This document shows positions 7,912 through 16,766 of a DNA stretch of 64,000 nucleotides, one piece after another. A program made the position numbers and the translations under genes. The stretch covers positions 1,612,001-1,676,000 of the forward strand of contig NZ_SJJZ01000001.1 in assembly GCF_004331345.1 (NCBI RefSeq), read 5' to 3'. Position 1 is the stretch's first letter. The number at the start of each line of letters is the position of its first letter. Source of the DNA: Kribbella soli. Lineage in GTDB: Bacteria; Actinomycetota; Actinomycetes; Propionibacteriales; Kribbellaceae. The notes beneath the pieces were generated by a model, which did not search any database, was not told where the DNA came from, and saw nothing but the letters and a program-made list of their open reading frames with translations.

Positions 7912-8895
7912 TCAGGCAGAGTGCTGTCCGCGACGCTGCCGAGCCTTCAGGACACCGGCGAACACGAGCAGACCACCGAGGGTCAGCAAGGCAATACCCC
8001 AGATGCTCTGGCTGCTGGTGGTCGCGGACGCGTTCTTCATCCCACCGGACAGACCAGCGTCGACATCGGTCGGAACCCCGACTCCGGGAGTGCTCGCAGT
8101 ACTGGTCGGGCTCACCGACGGCGTCTCGCTCGGGGACTCGCTTGGCGACTCCGAAACGGTGACGGTCGGCTCGGTCGTGGGCGGAGTCGTCGGCTCGGTG
8201 GTCGGCGGAGTCGTCGGTTCCGTCGTGGGCGGAGTCGTCGGCTCGGTGGTCGGCGGAGTCGTCGGTTCCGTAGTCGGCGGAGTCGTCGGCTCCGTCGTGG
8301 GCGGAGTCGTCGGCTCGGTGGTCGGCGGAGTCGTCGGCTCGGTGGTCGGCGGAGTCGTCGGCTCCGTGGTGGGCGGAGTCGTCGGCGTGGTGCCCTTTCC
8401 GACGCAGAAGTTGACGTGGCTCAGTCCGTAGAACGGGTGCTGCTTGTTCTTCTCGTTCACCGGCGGGTGCAGGTTCACACCGGCGACCTGGCCGCCCGGT
8501 CGGTAGTCGTAGAAGTTCGCGAAGTCGCCGCCCTTGACGATGGCACCGAGCACGGTGCCGCCGACGGCGGCGAAGTCGACAACCGTGTTGCCGGTCTGGT
8601 CACCCTCGTGGTCGGGGTCATCGACGAGCAACGGATGCACAGTGAGAGTCACCGTGACACCGTCCTTGGTCTGGACACCCGAGTTCGGCGGGTCGAACTT
8701 GATCTCGGTCGAGCCCGGCACAAGTTCGGCGCAGGTCGGGTTGTCCGGCTTCACGATGCCGTCGGCCGAGGCGGACGGGGCCATTGCGAGGGTGACACCA
8801 CCCAGGGCGAGCGCTACCGCGCCGGCTCCGCCGAGTAACGCGATCACGCGTGAATTCTTGGAGCGCTCACGTGCGCCTGCCGAAATGTCTTTCAC
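7912..8895 (-). CDS. Secreted surface protein with Thr/Pro repeat stalk and C-terminal membrane anchor
   Basis: The 327-residue protein starts with GTG at 8895, preceded by AGGGGAGA. It has a signal peptide (VIALLGGAGAVALALGGVTLAM ... ASADG), an extracellular domain of about 135 residues, then roughly nine tandem TTEPTTPP units forming an extended stalk, a Ser/Pro region, and a C-terminal membrane segment WGIALLTLGGLLVFAGVL with a basic tail ARQRRG. No LPxTG motif is present. The class F sortase immediately downstream suggests that it is anchored to the wall or to itself. Confidence 0.8.
   Translation of the reverse strand: MKDISAGARERSKNSRVIALLGGAGAVALALGGVTLAMAPSASADGIVKPDNPTCAELVPGSTEIKFDPPNSGVQTKDGVTVTLTVHPLLVDDPDHEGDQTGNTVVDFAAVGGTVLGAIVKGGDFANFYDYRPGGQVAGVNLHPPVNEKNKQHPFYGLSHVNFCVGKGTTPTTPPTTEPTTPPTTEPTTPPTTEPTTPPTTEPTTPPTTEPTTPPTTEPTTPPTTEPTTPPTTEPTTPPTTEPTVTVSESPSESPSETPSVSPTSTASTPGVGVPTDVDAGLSGGMKNASATTSSQSIWGIALLTLGGLLVFAGVLKARQRRGQHSA
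8168..8388 (-). repeat. 24-bp tandem repeats encoding TTEPTTPP
   Basis: About nine head-to-tail 24-bp units sit inside the surface-protein gene and keep the reading frame. They encode the Thr/Pro stalk. Copy number is likely to vary between strains. They are coding repeats, not a CRISPR array, because there are no spacers. Confidence 0.85.
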
Positions 8896-9200
8896 AGTCT
8901 CCCCTAGGTCTGAGGCCAGTCCTTCGCGACCAGCAGATCGCCCGTGGACCCGGAGCGGTGTCGCGCAGCAGGACCAGGCGGTACAAGCCATTCGTCGTTC
9001 CTGGGACCGGTCGAACCGGCCTCCCCCAATAGGAACTCGACCTTCGAGAGTGTCGTGATCCGGACCACCATGCGCAAGTCTCAGCGCCACGACTCGCCGT
9101 GTTCCTTACGTTTCGCGACACACCGTCGCCGAGAGGGCCGAAGAGTAGTTGCCGGTCGCTACTAAAACACTGTTTTAGGCTCTGAGACGCTGTATTCGCT
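8896..9200. other. 305-bp intergenic region between surface-protein and TetR genes
   Basis: The region holds the promoter area of the surface-protein gene and, at its right end, the palindromic TetR site listed separately. I see no convincing gene in it. Confidence 0.5.
9162..9178. promoter_or_regulatory. Perfect 17-bp TetR operator
   Basis: CTAAAACA-C-TGTTTTAG is a perfect palindrome 22 bases upstream of the TetR gene. Its position suggests autorepression, with possible control of the divergent surface protein and sortase. Confidence 0.75.
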
Positions 9201-9917
9201 ATGCTCCGGCAGGTGGCGCGCGAAGCGGATCGGAAGACCGCGCTGGGATCGGTGTGGCTGCGAGAGCAACCAGCACCCGTCCGGGCACAGCTGAGCCGGG
9301 ACGACATCGTCCTGACGGCGATCAAGGTGCTGGACCGCGAAGGTCTGGACGCGTTCTCGATGCGGGTGATGGCGGCTGAGTTGGGTACTGCCGCGACGTC
9401 CGCGCTGTACTGGCGGATCGCGACCAAGAACGACCTGCTCGAGCTCGTCGTCGACACGGTGCTCGGCGACGCACTGATATCGGCGGAGGGCGACTGGCGT
9501 GCGCAGGTGACTGCTGTCGTGCAGGCGGCGTACCAGGCGCTGTGGGAACACCCGTGGGCCGCGCAGTTGCTCCCGACGCACGCCGGGCTCGGGCCGAACT
9601 ACCAGGCGCTGACCGAACGGGTGCAGTCGATCCTCACCGACGCCGGCTTCAAGGGCACCCACCTGGACTCGGCGGTGTCGGCGATCTTCCACTACCTGAT
9701 CGGGTCGGCGGTGACCGACTCTGCCTGGCTGTCGGTGGTACGGCGCAGCGGCCTGAACGAACCGCGCTGGGCGGCCAGGTCGGCGGACCGGATGGGCGTC
9801 GACGCCGAGCACCTCGCCGCGTACCTCAACCGCGAGAGCACCGCCGGCCCGGAGGCTCGCTTCGCCTCCGGGCTGCGGGTGATCCTGGTCGGCCTCCGCC
9901 CGCGCCAGATCTCCTAG
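9201..9917 (+). CDS. TetR family transcriptional regulator
   Basis: The 238-residue protein has an N-terminal extension before the HTH: IVLTAIKVLDREGLDAFSMR, then MAAELGTAATSALYWRIATKNDLLELV. The C-terminal half resembles the TetR_C domain seen in tetracycline-type repressors. There is no good ribosome site before the ATG at 9201; a GTG at 9213 is an alternative. The perfect palindrome just upstream is probably its own operator. Its 3' end overlaps the convergent E2 gene by 4 bases. Confidence 0.88.
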   Translation: MLRQVAREADRKTALGSVWLREQPAPVRAQLSRDDIVLTAIKVLDREGLDAFSMRVMAAELGTAATSALYWRIATKNDLLELVVDTVLGDALISAEGDWRAQVTAVVQAAYQALWEHPWAAQLLPTHAGLGPNYQALTERVQSILTDAGFKGTHLDSAVSAIFHYLIGSAVTDSAWLSVVRRSGLNEPRWAARSADRMGVDAEHLAAYLNRESTAGPEARFASGLRVILVGLRPRQIS

Positions 9918-11206
9918 AGATCAGCGAATGCTGATGCCGGGTTCTCGAAGGCGTCGGCGACGAAGCGGAGGAACGCGGCCGCCGTACCGCCGTCGCACAC
10001 GCGATGGTCGAACACCAGCGACAACTGGGTGAGCTTGCGGATCGCGAGCTCACCGTCGACCACCCACGGACGGTCGATGATCCGGCCGACGCCGAGGATC
10101 GCGACCTGCGGGTGGTTGATGATCGCCGCGCTGCCGTCGACCCCGAAGCTGCCGTAGTTGTTCAGCGTGAACGTCCCGGACGTCAGCTCCTGCTGAGTCA
10201 GCCGGCCGTCCCGCGCCGAGGCGGTCAACCGACGGATCTCGGCGTCCAGACCGCGCGTCGTCAGTGCGTGGGCGCCCGCGACCGCAGGGACCATGAGGCC
10301 ACGATCCGTCTGCGCCGCGAGGCCGAGGTTCACGCCGTCGTACTGGACGAGTTCCTCGCGCTCGGTGTCGACGTACCCGTTGAGCTCCGGGTACTTGAGC
10401 AGTCCGGCGACCACGAAGCGCGCCATCAGCGCGAGCAGACCTGGTCCGGGATCTGTTGCCGATCGCAACGACTCGCGGAGGTCGACCAGAGCGGTCGCGT
10501 CCACGTCGACCCACGTCGTCGCCTCGGGGATCTCCGACCGGCTCCGGCTGAGCGTCGCGATCACAGCCTTACGGAACCCACTCATCGGAGTACGCCGCAA
10601 CTCAGGCAACCCGGTCCGCGCCTCGAAACCCACGGCAACGGGCTGCGTTGGGACTGTCTGCGTGGTGGAGGGCTCCGTTTGCACGCGGCGTGCGATTTCC
10701 AGCTCCACGTCGCGGCGGACGATCAGGCCGTCGGGGCCTGAGCCCGTCAGTGCGCGCAGATCCACCTCGGCGTCGCGTGCCAACCGGCGTACCAGCGGGG
10801 AGATGACCAGCGGAACCCGCCTTTCCGGAACTTTTTCCGCAGCAGGCGCAACACTTGTTCCGGAAACCCGCGGCCGGCGCCGACGTCCGGCCCCGCCGGA
10901 CTCGGTCGTCCCATACCCGACGAGCACATTCCCCGACCCGGCCCGCTCCTCAGCCCGGTACGCCGCCCCGTCCGGATCGCCCACCGTGATCAGCGGTTTC
11001 CCGACCGGCACCGTCGTACCGGCCTCGCCGTGCAGTTCCTCGATCACCCCGGCGTACGGACACGGCAGTTCGACGATCGACTTCGCGGTCTCGACCTCCG
11101 CGATCGGAGTGTCGACGGCGACCACATCGCCGACCTTCACCAGCCACCGGACGATCTCCGCCTCGGTCAGCCCTTCACCGAGGTCCGGGAGAAGGAACGT
11201 GTTCAC
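9914..11206 (-). CDS. bkdC: Dihydrolipoamide acyltransferase (E2) of branched-chain 2-oxoacid dehydrogenase
   Basis: The 430-residue protein has three parts. The N-terminal lipoyl domain carries the lipoylated Lys in EVETAKSIVE. The peripheral-subunit binding domain is SPLVRRLARDAEVDLRALTGSGPDGLI. The C-terminal catalytic domain ends with the conserved LVFDHRVCDGG. GTG at 11206 overlaps the E1-beta stop, so translation is coupled. It transfers acyl groups from E1 to CoA. The three genes run E1alpha-E1beta-E2; no E3 is present here. A bkd assignment fits the divergent Lrp regulator, but a pyruvate dehydrogenase role is not excluded. Confidence 0.9.
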   Translation of the reverse strand: MNTFLLPDLGEGLTEAEIVRWLVKVGDVVAVDTPIAEVETAKSIVELPCPYAGVIEELHGEAGTTVPVGKPLITVGDPDGAAYRAEERAGSGNVLVGYGTTESGGAGRRRRPRVSGTSVAPAAEKVPERRVPLVISPLVRRLARDAEVDLRALTGSGPDGLIVRRDVELEIARRVQTEPSTTQTVPTQPVAVGFEARTGLPELRRTPMSGFRKAVIATLSRSRSEIPEATTWVDVDATALVDLRESLRSATDPGPGLLALMARFVVAGLLKYPELNGYVDTEREELVQYDGVNLGLAAQTDRGLMVPAVAGAHALTTRGLDAEIRRLTASARDGRLTQQELTSGTFTLNNYGSFGVDGSAAIINHPQVAILGVGRIIDRPWVVDGELAIRKLTQLSLVFDHRVCDGGTAAAFLRFVADAFENPASAFADL

Positions 11207-12189
11207 GAGTCCTCCCACTGCAGGTCGTCGACCGCGTCGAGGATCCGGTCGACGCTCGGGAGCTGGTACTTCTCCAGCTTCGGCGGCGGGAACGGGATGT
11301 CGAACGCGGTCACCCGCCGTACCGGAGCGGCCAGCGAGTGGAAGCACTTCTCGGTGACCCGGGCAACGATCTCCGACGACACGCTGGCGAACCCACTCGC
11401 CTCGGCCACCACGACAGCCCGTCCGGTACGCCGTACCGCCGCGCACACCGTCTCGTCGTCGAACGGAACCACCGAGCGCAGATCCACCACGGTCAGCTGC
11501 CGCCCCTCGGCCGCTGCGACCTCGGCCGCCTCCAGCGCGACCGGAACGGCCGGACCGTAGGCGATCAACGTCGCGTCCGCACCGTCCCGGCGTACGACGG
11601 CGGTGCCGATTCCCGGCTGCAACTCGGTGAGGTCGACCTCTTCCTTGGCCCAGTAGAGCTTCTTCGGCTCCATGAACACGACCGGATCCGGGAACTCGAT
11701 TGCCTTGCGCAACAATCCGTACGCGTCCGCGACCGTTGCCGGGGTCACCACGGTCAGCCCGGGCGTGTGCGCGAAGTAGCTCTCCGACGAGTCGCTGTGG
11801 TGCTCGACCCCGCCGATGCCGCCGCCGTACGGGATCCGGATCACCATCGGCAGCTGCACGCGGCCGCGGGTCCGGTTGCGCATCTTGGCGACGTGCGAGA
11901 CGACCTGCTCGAACGCCGGGTACCCGAACGCGTCGAACTGCATCTCGACCACCGGGCGCATCCCGTTCATCGCCATCCCGACCGCCATGCCGACGATGCC
12001 GGCCTCGGCCAGCGGGGTGTCGAAGCACCGCTTGTCGCCGAACTCCGCGGTCAGCCCGTCGGTGATCCGGAAGACACCGCCGAGCGCGCCGACGTCCTCA
12101 CCGAACATCACCACCGACTCGTCGGCCGTCATCGCGTCCCGCAGTGCCTGGTTGAGCGCCTGCGCCATCGAGATCTTCGTGTGCGTCAT
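11203..12189 (-). CDS. bkdB: 2-oxoacid dehydrogenase E1 component, beta subunit
   Basis: The 328-residue protein starts ISMAQALNQALRDAMTADESVVMFGEDVGALGGVFR, a standard E1-beta opening. FDAFGYPAFEQVVSHVAKMR and GIGGVEHHSDSSESYFAHTPGL are also characteristic. It forms the thiamine-diphosphate E1 heterotetramer with the upstream alpha subunit. The start overlaps the alpha stop and its stop overlaps the E2 start, so all three are one tightly coupled operon. Confidence 0.92.
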   Translation of the reverse strand: MTHTKISMAQALNQALRDAMTADESVVMFGEDVGALGGVFRITDGLTAEFGDKRCFDTPLAEAGIVGMAVGMAMNGMRPVVEMQFDAFGYPAFEQVVSHVAKMRNRTRGRVQLPMVIRIPYGGGIGGVEHHSDSSESYFAHTPGLTVVTPATVADAYGLLRKAIEFPDPVVFMEPKKLYWAKEEVDLTELQPGIGTAVVRRDGADATLIAYGPAVPVALEAAEVAAAEGRQLTVVDLRSVVPFDDETVCAAVRRTGRAVVVAEASGFASVSSEIVARVTEKCFHSLAAPVRRVTAFDIPFPPPKLEKYQLPSVDRILDAVDDLQWEDS

Positions 12190-13274
12190 CAGGCCTCCTC
12201 ACGGGCGAGCTCGTCGCGGAGGAACGCGGCCTGCTGCTGCAGCTGCTGCGTCTCCGCGGCATACAGGTGGGCGAACAGATCCGCCGGATCCACCTCCGGC
12301 TCCGGCATCAAACCGTCGCGCAATTGCGCGGCGACCTCCACTGCGCCGGCCTCAGCAGTCGCCCGAACGTCGTCGTCCAGCCAGCCCTGCTGCTCGAGGT
12401 ACGTCGTGAGGCGCTCGATCGGATCGCGGTCCAGCCACGGGGTGACCTCGTCGTCCTGGCGGTACCGGGACGCGTCGTCGGCGTTGGTGTGGGCCTGCAC
12501 GCGATAGGTGTGCGCCTCGATCAGCTGCGGACCCTCACCTGCACGTGCTTTCTTTACAGCCTGTCCAAGAACGGCGAGGAGGCCGGCGAGATCGTTCCCG
12601 TCGGCGCGTTCGCCCGGGATGCCGTACCCGATGCCCTTGTGTGCGAGGGACGGCGCGGCGCTCTGCCTGGCGAGCGGCACGGAGATCGCGTACTCGTTGT
12701 TCTGGATGAAGAACACGACCGGCGCCTGGAAGACCGCCGCGAAGTTGAGGGCCTCGTGGAAGTCGCCCTCGCTGGTGCCGCCGTCGCCGACGAGCGCCAT
12801 CACGACCGTGTCCTCGCCCTTCAGCCGGGCCGCGTGCGCGACACCGACCGCGTGCGGGAGCTGGGTCGCGAGCGGGGTCGCCTGCGGCGCCACCTTGTGC
12901 TCGTACGGGTCGTAGCCCGAGTGCCAGTCGCCGCGGAGCAGCGTCAGCGTCTCGATCGGGTCGACGCCACGGCTCATGATCGACACCGAGTCGCGGTACG
13001 TCGGGAACAGCCAGTCGCCGTCACGCAGCACCATCGTCGCCGCGAGCTGACAGGCCTCCTGACCGAAGGACGACGGGTAGACGGCGAGGCGGCCCTGGCG
13101 GACCAATGCGCTCGCCTGGTCGTTGAACCGGCGGCCCCGGATCAACTGTGTGTAGCCGTCGAGCAGGGCTTCCTTGGTGGGCAGCCGGTACGACGGGTGG
13201 TCGTGCGGTACGCCGTTCTGATCGATCAGACAGACGGGTTCCGCGGAGGGGAGCAAATGCTCCTCGACGGTCAT
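12189..13274 (-). CDS. bkdA: 2-oxoacid dehydrogenase E1 component, alpha subunit
   Basis: The 361-residue protein has the thiamine-diphosphate motif GDGGTSEGDFHEALNFA ending QNNEYAIS. GWHSGYD-type and YRDSVSIMSRGVDP segments fit branched-chain E1-alpha subunits. The ATG at 13274 has GGAGGG upstream and was chosen over longer frames that run into the divergent regulator. It decarboxylates branched-chain 2-oxo acids and heads the operon, facing an Lrp/AsnC regulator across about 120 bases. Confidence 0.92.
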   Translation of the reverse strand: MTVEEHLLPSAEPVCLIDQNGVPHDHPSYRLPTKEALLDGYTQLIRGRRFNDQASALVRQGRLAVYPSSFGQEACQLAATMVLRDGDWLFPTYRDSVSIMSRGVDPIETLTLLRGDWHSGYDPYEHKVAPQATPLATQLPHAVGVAHAARLKGEDTVVMALVGDGGTSEGDFHEALNFAAVFQAPVVFFIQNNEYAISVPLARQSAAPSLAHKGIGYGIPGERADGNDLAGLLAVLGQAVKKARAGEGPQLIEAHTYRVQAHTNADDASRYRQDDEVTPWLDRDPIERLTTYLEQQGWLDDDVRATAEAGAVEVAAQLRDGLMPEPEVDPADLFAHLYAAETQQLQQQAAFLRDELAREEA

Positions 13275-13394
13275 GGACCCTCCAGCGCAGGAGACGGACG
13301 GTAGCCACATCGTCGTCCCTTCTGGCCAAGTGGATCTATAGCTGGAATTATTGAGAGACGTTTGGCCTGGACCCGAGCCGAGGAGGTCGTGCGA

Positions 13395-13883
13395 ATGTCC
13401 GACGAGGTGATCGTCCACCGGGCCGGTCCTGGACAGATTGTCGTCGCTCCGGCGCTCGACGAGATCGATCGGCAGATCATCGAGGCGCTCGGGCGGGACG
13501 GACGGCTGTCGATCCGGGCCCTCGCCGACGAGGTGCACATCTCCCGGGCGAACGCGTACGCGCGGGTCGAGCGGCTCACGAACACCGGCGTGATCACCGG
13601 TTTCACGGTCACCGTCGACCCGCTCAGACTCGGCCTGGCAACGTCGGCGTACGTCACGCTGAGTCTCCGCCAGAGCTCCTGGCGCACCCTCCGCAAGCAG
13701 CTCCAGGCGATCCCGGAGATCAAGCACATGGCGCTGGTCGGCGGCGACTTCGACGCGATCCTGCTGGTCCGCGCCGCCGACAACGAAGGCCTCCGCCGCC
13801 TCGTCCTGGAGAAGCTCCAGGCGATCCCCGAGGTCCTGGCGACCCGCACGGCGCTGATCTTCGAGGACGTCGGGACGCTCTAG
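13395..13883 (+). CDS. Lrp/AsnC family transcriptional regulator (BkdR-like)
   Basis: The 162-residue protein has an N-terminal HTH (LDEIDRQIIEALGRDGRLSIRALADEVHISRANAYARVERL) and a C-terminal RAM domain (KHMALVGGDFDAILLVRAADNEGLRR). ATG 13395 follows GAGGAGG; a TTG at 13362 is a longer alternative. It is divergent from the E1/E2 operon, the usual context for a BkdR-type activator of branched-chain oxoacid dehydrogenase genes. It overlaps the convergent LacI gene by 4 bases. Confidence 0.9.
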   Translation: MSDEVIVHRAGPGQIVVAPALDEIDRQIIEALGRDGRLSIRALADEVHISRANAYARVERLTNTGVITGFTVTVDPLRLGLATSAYVTLSLRQSSWRTLRKQLQAIPEIKHMALVGGDFDAILLVRAADNEGLRRLVLEKLQAIPEVLATRTALIFEDVGTL

Positions 13884-14839
13884 CAGCCGCAGGACCTGCG
13901 CAGGATCAGTTCCGTCGGGACGGTCAGGGCCTCCATCGCGTCCTCACCGTCGATCAGCCGGCGGACGGCCTCGCGCGCCACCAGCTCGACAGGTTGGCGT
14001 ACGACGGTCAGCGGCGGCCAGGTGTACTCCGTTTCAGGAGTGCCGTCGAAGGCTGCCACCGCCACGTCCTCCGGCACGCGGACACCGGCCTCGTGGAGTG
14101 CCCGCAGTACGCCGATCGCCTGCAGGTCGGAGCTGGCGAAGATCGCCGTGGGCTCGGCCTGCAGCAGGGTCTGGGCGGCGCGATAACCGCCCTCGCGGGA
14201 GAACGTCGCCCGCGCGATCGGCCCCTCGGGGAGGCCCGCGGCGGTCAGCGCGTCGCGCCAGCCGAGCTCGCGTTCGGGATGGCCAGCGCCGCCGATCACC
14301 AGGCCGATCACGCGATGCCCGTGCGAGATGAGGTGCTCGACACCTGTCCGAGCGCCCTCGCGGTACGCCGGCCGCACCGAGCTGACTGTCGGCAGCACCC
14401 GGTTGATCGCGATCACCGGGACCTCGACGTCGTCCAGCGACGGATCCGCGGTCGGCGCCACCAGGACGAGCCCGCTGACCTGGCGCGTGAGCAGCTCGGC
14501 GATCTTCGCCCGCTCGGTGACCGGATCCCCGTCGGCGCTCGTCTGCAGTACGACGTACCCGCGGGCCGCCGCCTCCCGGTCGATCGCCTTCGCGAGCTCC
14601 GCGAACAGCGGGTTGCCCCCGTCCGGGGTGATCAGCCCGAACGTCCGCGTCGTACCCATCCGCAACGCCCGCGCGGTCGCGTTCGGCCGGTACCCGAGCG
14701 CGCGGATCGCGTCGAGCACCCGCTCACGGGTCTCCGGGGCGACCTTCCGCGGGCCTTCGTTCACGACGTAGCTGACGACGGCCGTGCTGACTCCGGCGTA
14801 CTCCGCCACGTCGTTGCGGGTCACCGGATCCTTGGGCAT
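13880..14839 (-). CDS. LacI family transcriptional regulator
   Basis: The 319-residue protein has the LacI HTH (TRNDVAEYAGVSTAVVSYVVNEG) with the hinge helix YRPNATARALR, then a periplasmic-binding-protein-like effector domain. It is divergent from a Gfo/Idh/MocA dehydrogenase at 14918 and probably represses it in response to a sugar or inositol-like ligand. A short GTGT-CT-ACAC inverted repeat near 14891 lies between the two starts. Confidence 0.92.
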   Translation of the reverse strand: MPKDPVTRNDVAEYAGVSTAVVSYVVNEGPRKVAPETRERVLDAIRALGYRPNATARALRMGTTRTFGLITPDGGNPLFAELAKAIDREAAARGYVVLQTSADGDPVTERAKIAELLTRQVSGLVLVAPTADPSLDDVEVPVIAINRVLPTVSSVRPAYREGARTGVEHLISHGHRVIGLVIGGAGHPERELGWRDALTAAGLPEGPIARATFSREGGYRAAQTLLQAEPTAIFASSDLQAIGVLRALHEAGVRVPEDVAVAAFDGTPETEYTWPPLTVVRQPVELVAREAVRRLIDGEDAMEALTVPTELILRRSCGC

Positions 14840-14917
14840 GCAGTGATGGTACGACGGTTGACCGGCCCGGAAAGCGATTGCTAGCGTCTGTGTCTACACG
14901 AGTAGAAGGAGTCCACC

Positions 14918-16234
14918 GTGGCCAGACGCTATGCAGTCGCCGGGACCGGTTCACGAGCGCAGTCGTACATCCGCGCGATCCTCCAGGAGCACCCCGAGGA
15001 GGCGGAGCTGGTCGCCCTGCTCGACCCGAACCCGGGCCGGCTGGCGTTCCACCAGGGCAAGCTGACCGAACTCGGCGGCCCCGAGCTCCCGCAGTACGGC
15101 GCCGACGACCTGGAGCGGATGGTCAAGGAGCGGGCCGTCGACCGCGTCGTCGTGACCAGCCCCGACTACACGCACGCGGCGGTCGTTTCGCGGCTGCTGC
15201 GGGCCGGCGCGGACGTGATCGTCGAGAAGCCGCTGACCATCGACGCGGACGGGACCCGGCAGATCGTCGACGCGATGAACGAGTCGGGCAAGTCCGTCGT
15301 CGTCACGTTCAACTACCGCTACTCACCGCGGAACAGCGCGCTGCGGCAGCTGATCCAGGACGGCGAGATCGGGCAGGTCACCAGCATCGAGTTCCAGTGG
15401 GTGCTCGACACCCGGCACGGCGCGGACTACTTCCGCCGCTGGCACCGCGAGAAGAAGAACTCCGGCGGCCTGCTGGTCCACAAGGCGTCCCACCACTTCG
15501 ACCTGGTGAACTGGTGGATCGCATCGACGCCGACCCGCGTGTTCGCCTCCGGCGGGCTGGCCTTCTACGGCTCCGACAACGCGGCGGCCCGCGGCCTCGG
15601 TGAGCGTCCGGCGCGCGGCACGATCGACGGTTCCGCCGACGACCCGTGGCTGCTCGACCTGCGCACCGACGACACGAATCGGCAGCTGTACTACGAGAGC
15701 GAGAAGTACGACGGGTACCTGCGCGACCAGGACGTGTTCGCTCCGGGGATCACGATCGAGGACAACATGTCCGTGATCGCGGAGTACGCGAACGGCGCGC
15801 GACTGAGCTACTCACTGAACGCGCACTCGCCGTGGGAGGGGTACCGCGTTTCCGTCAACGGCACCCTCGGCCGCGCCGAGCTGGAAGTGGTCGAGCGGGC
15901 CGCGGTCGTCGACGACCAGATCGACCCGAGCTACCCGTCCGACCGCGTGATCGCCGGCGACGTCCGCACCAACGGCGAGCGGCTCGTCCTGCAGAAGCAC
16001 TGGGCGCCGGCCGTCGAGGTCGAGATCCCCCGCGGCGAAGGCGGCCACGGCGGCGGCGACCGTCTGATCTACGCCGACCTCTTCGTCGGTCCCGGCGACG
16101 ATCCGCTGCACCGCGCCGCCGACGTCAACGACGGTGTCCGCGCCGTCGCTGTCGGCATCGCGGCCAACCAGTCACTCGCCAGCGGCCAGCCGGTCGTCGT
16201 CGCCGACCTCAACCTCGGCGGCTGGAGCAAGTAG
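14918..16234 (+). CDS. Gfo/Idh/MocA family oxidoreductase
   Basis: The 438-residue protein starts with GTG after AGAAGGAG. The N-terminal NAD(P)-binding fold reads YAVAGTGSRAQSYIRAIL, and the catalytic EKP motif is in DVIVEKPLTIDADG. The family oxidises or reduces sugars, inositols and related compounds, usually with NAD. It stands alone downstream of a divergent LacI regulator. No sugar transporter lies beside it, so the substrate is open. Confidence 0.9.
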   Translation: MARRYAVAGTGSRAQSYIRAILQEHPEEAELVALLDPNPGRLAFHQGKLTELGGPELPQYGADDLERMVKERAVDRVVVTSPDYTHAAVVSRLLRAGADVIVEKPLTIDADGTRQIVDAMNESGKSVVVTFNYRYSPRNSALRQLIQDGEIGQVTSIEFQWVLDTRHGADYFRRWHREKKNSGGLLVHKASHHFDLVNWWIASTPTRVFASGGLAFYGSDNAAARGLGERPARGTIDGSADDPWLLDLRTDDTNRQLYYESEKYDGYLRDQDVFAPGITIEDNMSVIAEYANGARLSYSLNAHSPWEGYRVSVNGTLGRAELEVVERAAVVDDQIDPSYPSDRVIAGDVRTNGERLVLQKHWAPAVEVEIPRGEGGHGGGDRLIYADLFVGPGDDPLHRAADVNDGVRAVAVGIAANQSLASGQPVVVADLNLGGWSK

Positions 16235-16237
16235 ACG

Positions 16238-16287
16238 CTTGCGTCCGAAGATCTGTGGGTCAGAGCCCTCGGATCTTCGGACGCAAG
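16238..16287. terminator. 16-bp perfect stem-loop terminator
   Basis: CTTGCGTCCGAAGATC (16238-16253) and its exact complement (16272-16287) form a long stem with an 18-base loop between two convergent genes. No long T-run follows on either strand, but the position suggests a two-way terminator. Confidence 0.75.
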
Positions 16288-16306
16288 AGAATTTGTGTCG
16301 GCGGAA

Positions 16307-16723
16307 CTACCAGGCGGCGGGCTGGCCTGGGCGGTGCGTGCCGAAGGTCCATTCGTAGCCCTCGGGGTCGGCGACGCGGCAGCGGTAGTTGCCCCACTTG
16401 GACAGCTCGGGTTTCCAGACCACCTCCGCTCCGGCAGCGGTTGCCTTCGTGAAGACGGCGTCGACCTCGTCTTGCGTGTCGAAGGCGATGTACATTCCGT
16501 GGCCGACGGTTTCGCCCTTGCGGGCGGGCCTGTCGTAGCCCTCCTCGTCGGTGAACAGCGTGAACGCGACCCCGCCGTACCGCATCTCCGAGTGCATGAT
16601 GCCGCCCTTGTCGTCCGGGACCTCCATCGTGGTCTCGAACCCGAATGCCTTCTCGAGCCAGCGGAGTGCGCCGGGGGCGTCGCGGTAGCCGAAGTACGCG
16701 TGGAACGTTGCCGTGTTGGTCAT
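16307..16723 (-). CDS. VOC (glyoxalase/bleomycin-resistance) family protein
   Basis: This 138-residue protein has the paired beta-alpha-beta-beta-beta pattern of the vicinal-oxygen-chelate fold. Typical segments are DAPGALRWLEKAFGFET in the first half and VDAVFTKATAAGAEVVW with DPEGYEWTFGTH at the end. It may be a small metal-dependent enzyme or a binding protein. It stands alone with no informative neighbours. Confidence 0.85.
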   Translation of the reverse strand: MTNTATFHAYFGYRDAPGALRWLEKAFGFETTMEVPDDKGGIMHSEMRYGGVAFTLFTDEEGYDRPARKGETVGHGMYIAFDTQDEVDAVFTKATAAGAEVVWKPELSKWGNYRCRVADPEGYEWTFGTHRPGQPAAW

Positions 16724-16766
16724 GCATCCAGCATTGCCGGGGTAGCGGACAGGCCGCGGCCGCTAC

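Noticed and set aside
8168..8388. Tandem 24-bp repeats resembling a CRISPR array
   Set aside because: The units are head to tail without spacers, keep the reading frame and encode TTEPTTPP in a surface protein.
9914..12028. A 704-codon fusion of E1-beta and E2
   Set aside because: The upstream part is an out-of-frame shadow of the E1-beta gene; E2 starts at GTG 11206 with overlap to the E1-beta stop.
16238..16287. Inverted repeat as a possible insertion element end
   Set aside because: The short stem-loop between convergent genes is better explained as a terminator.
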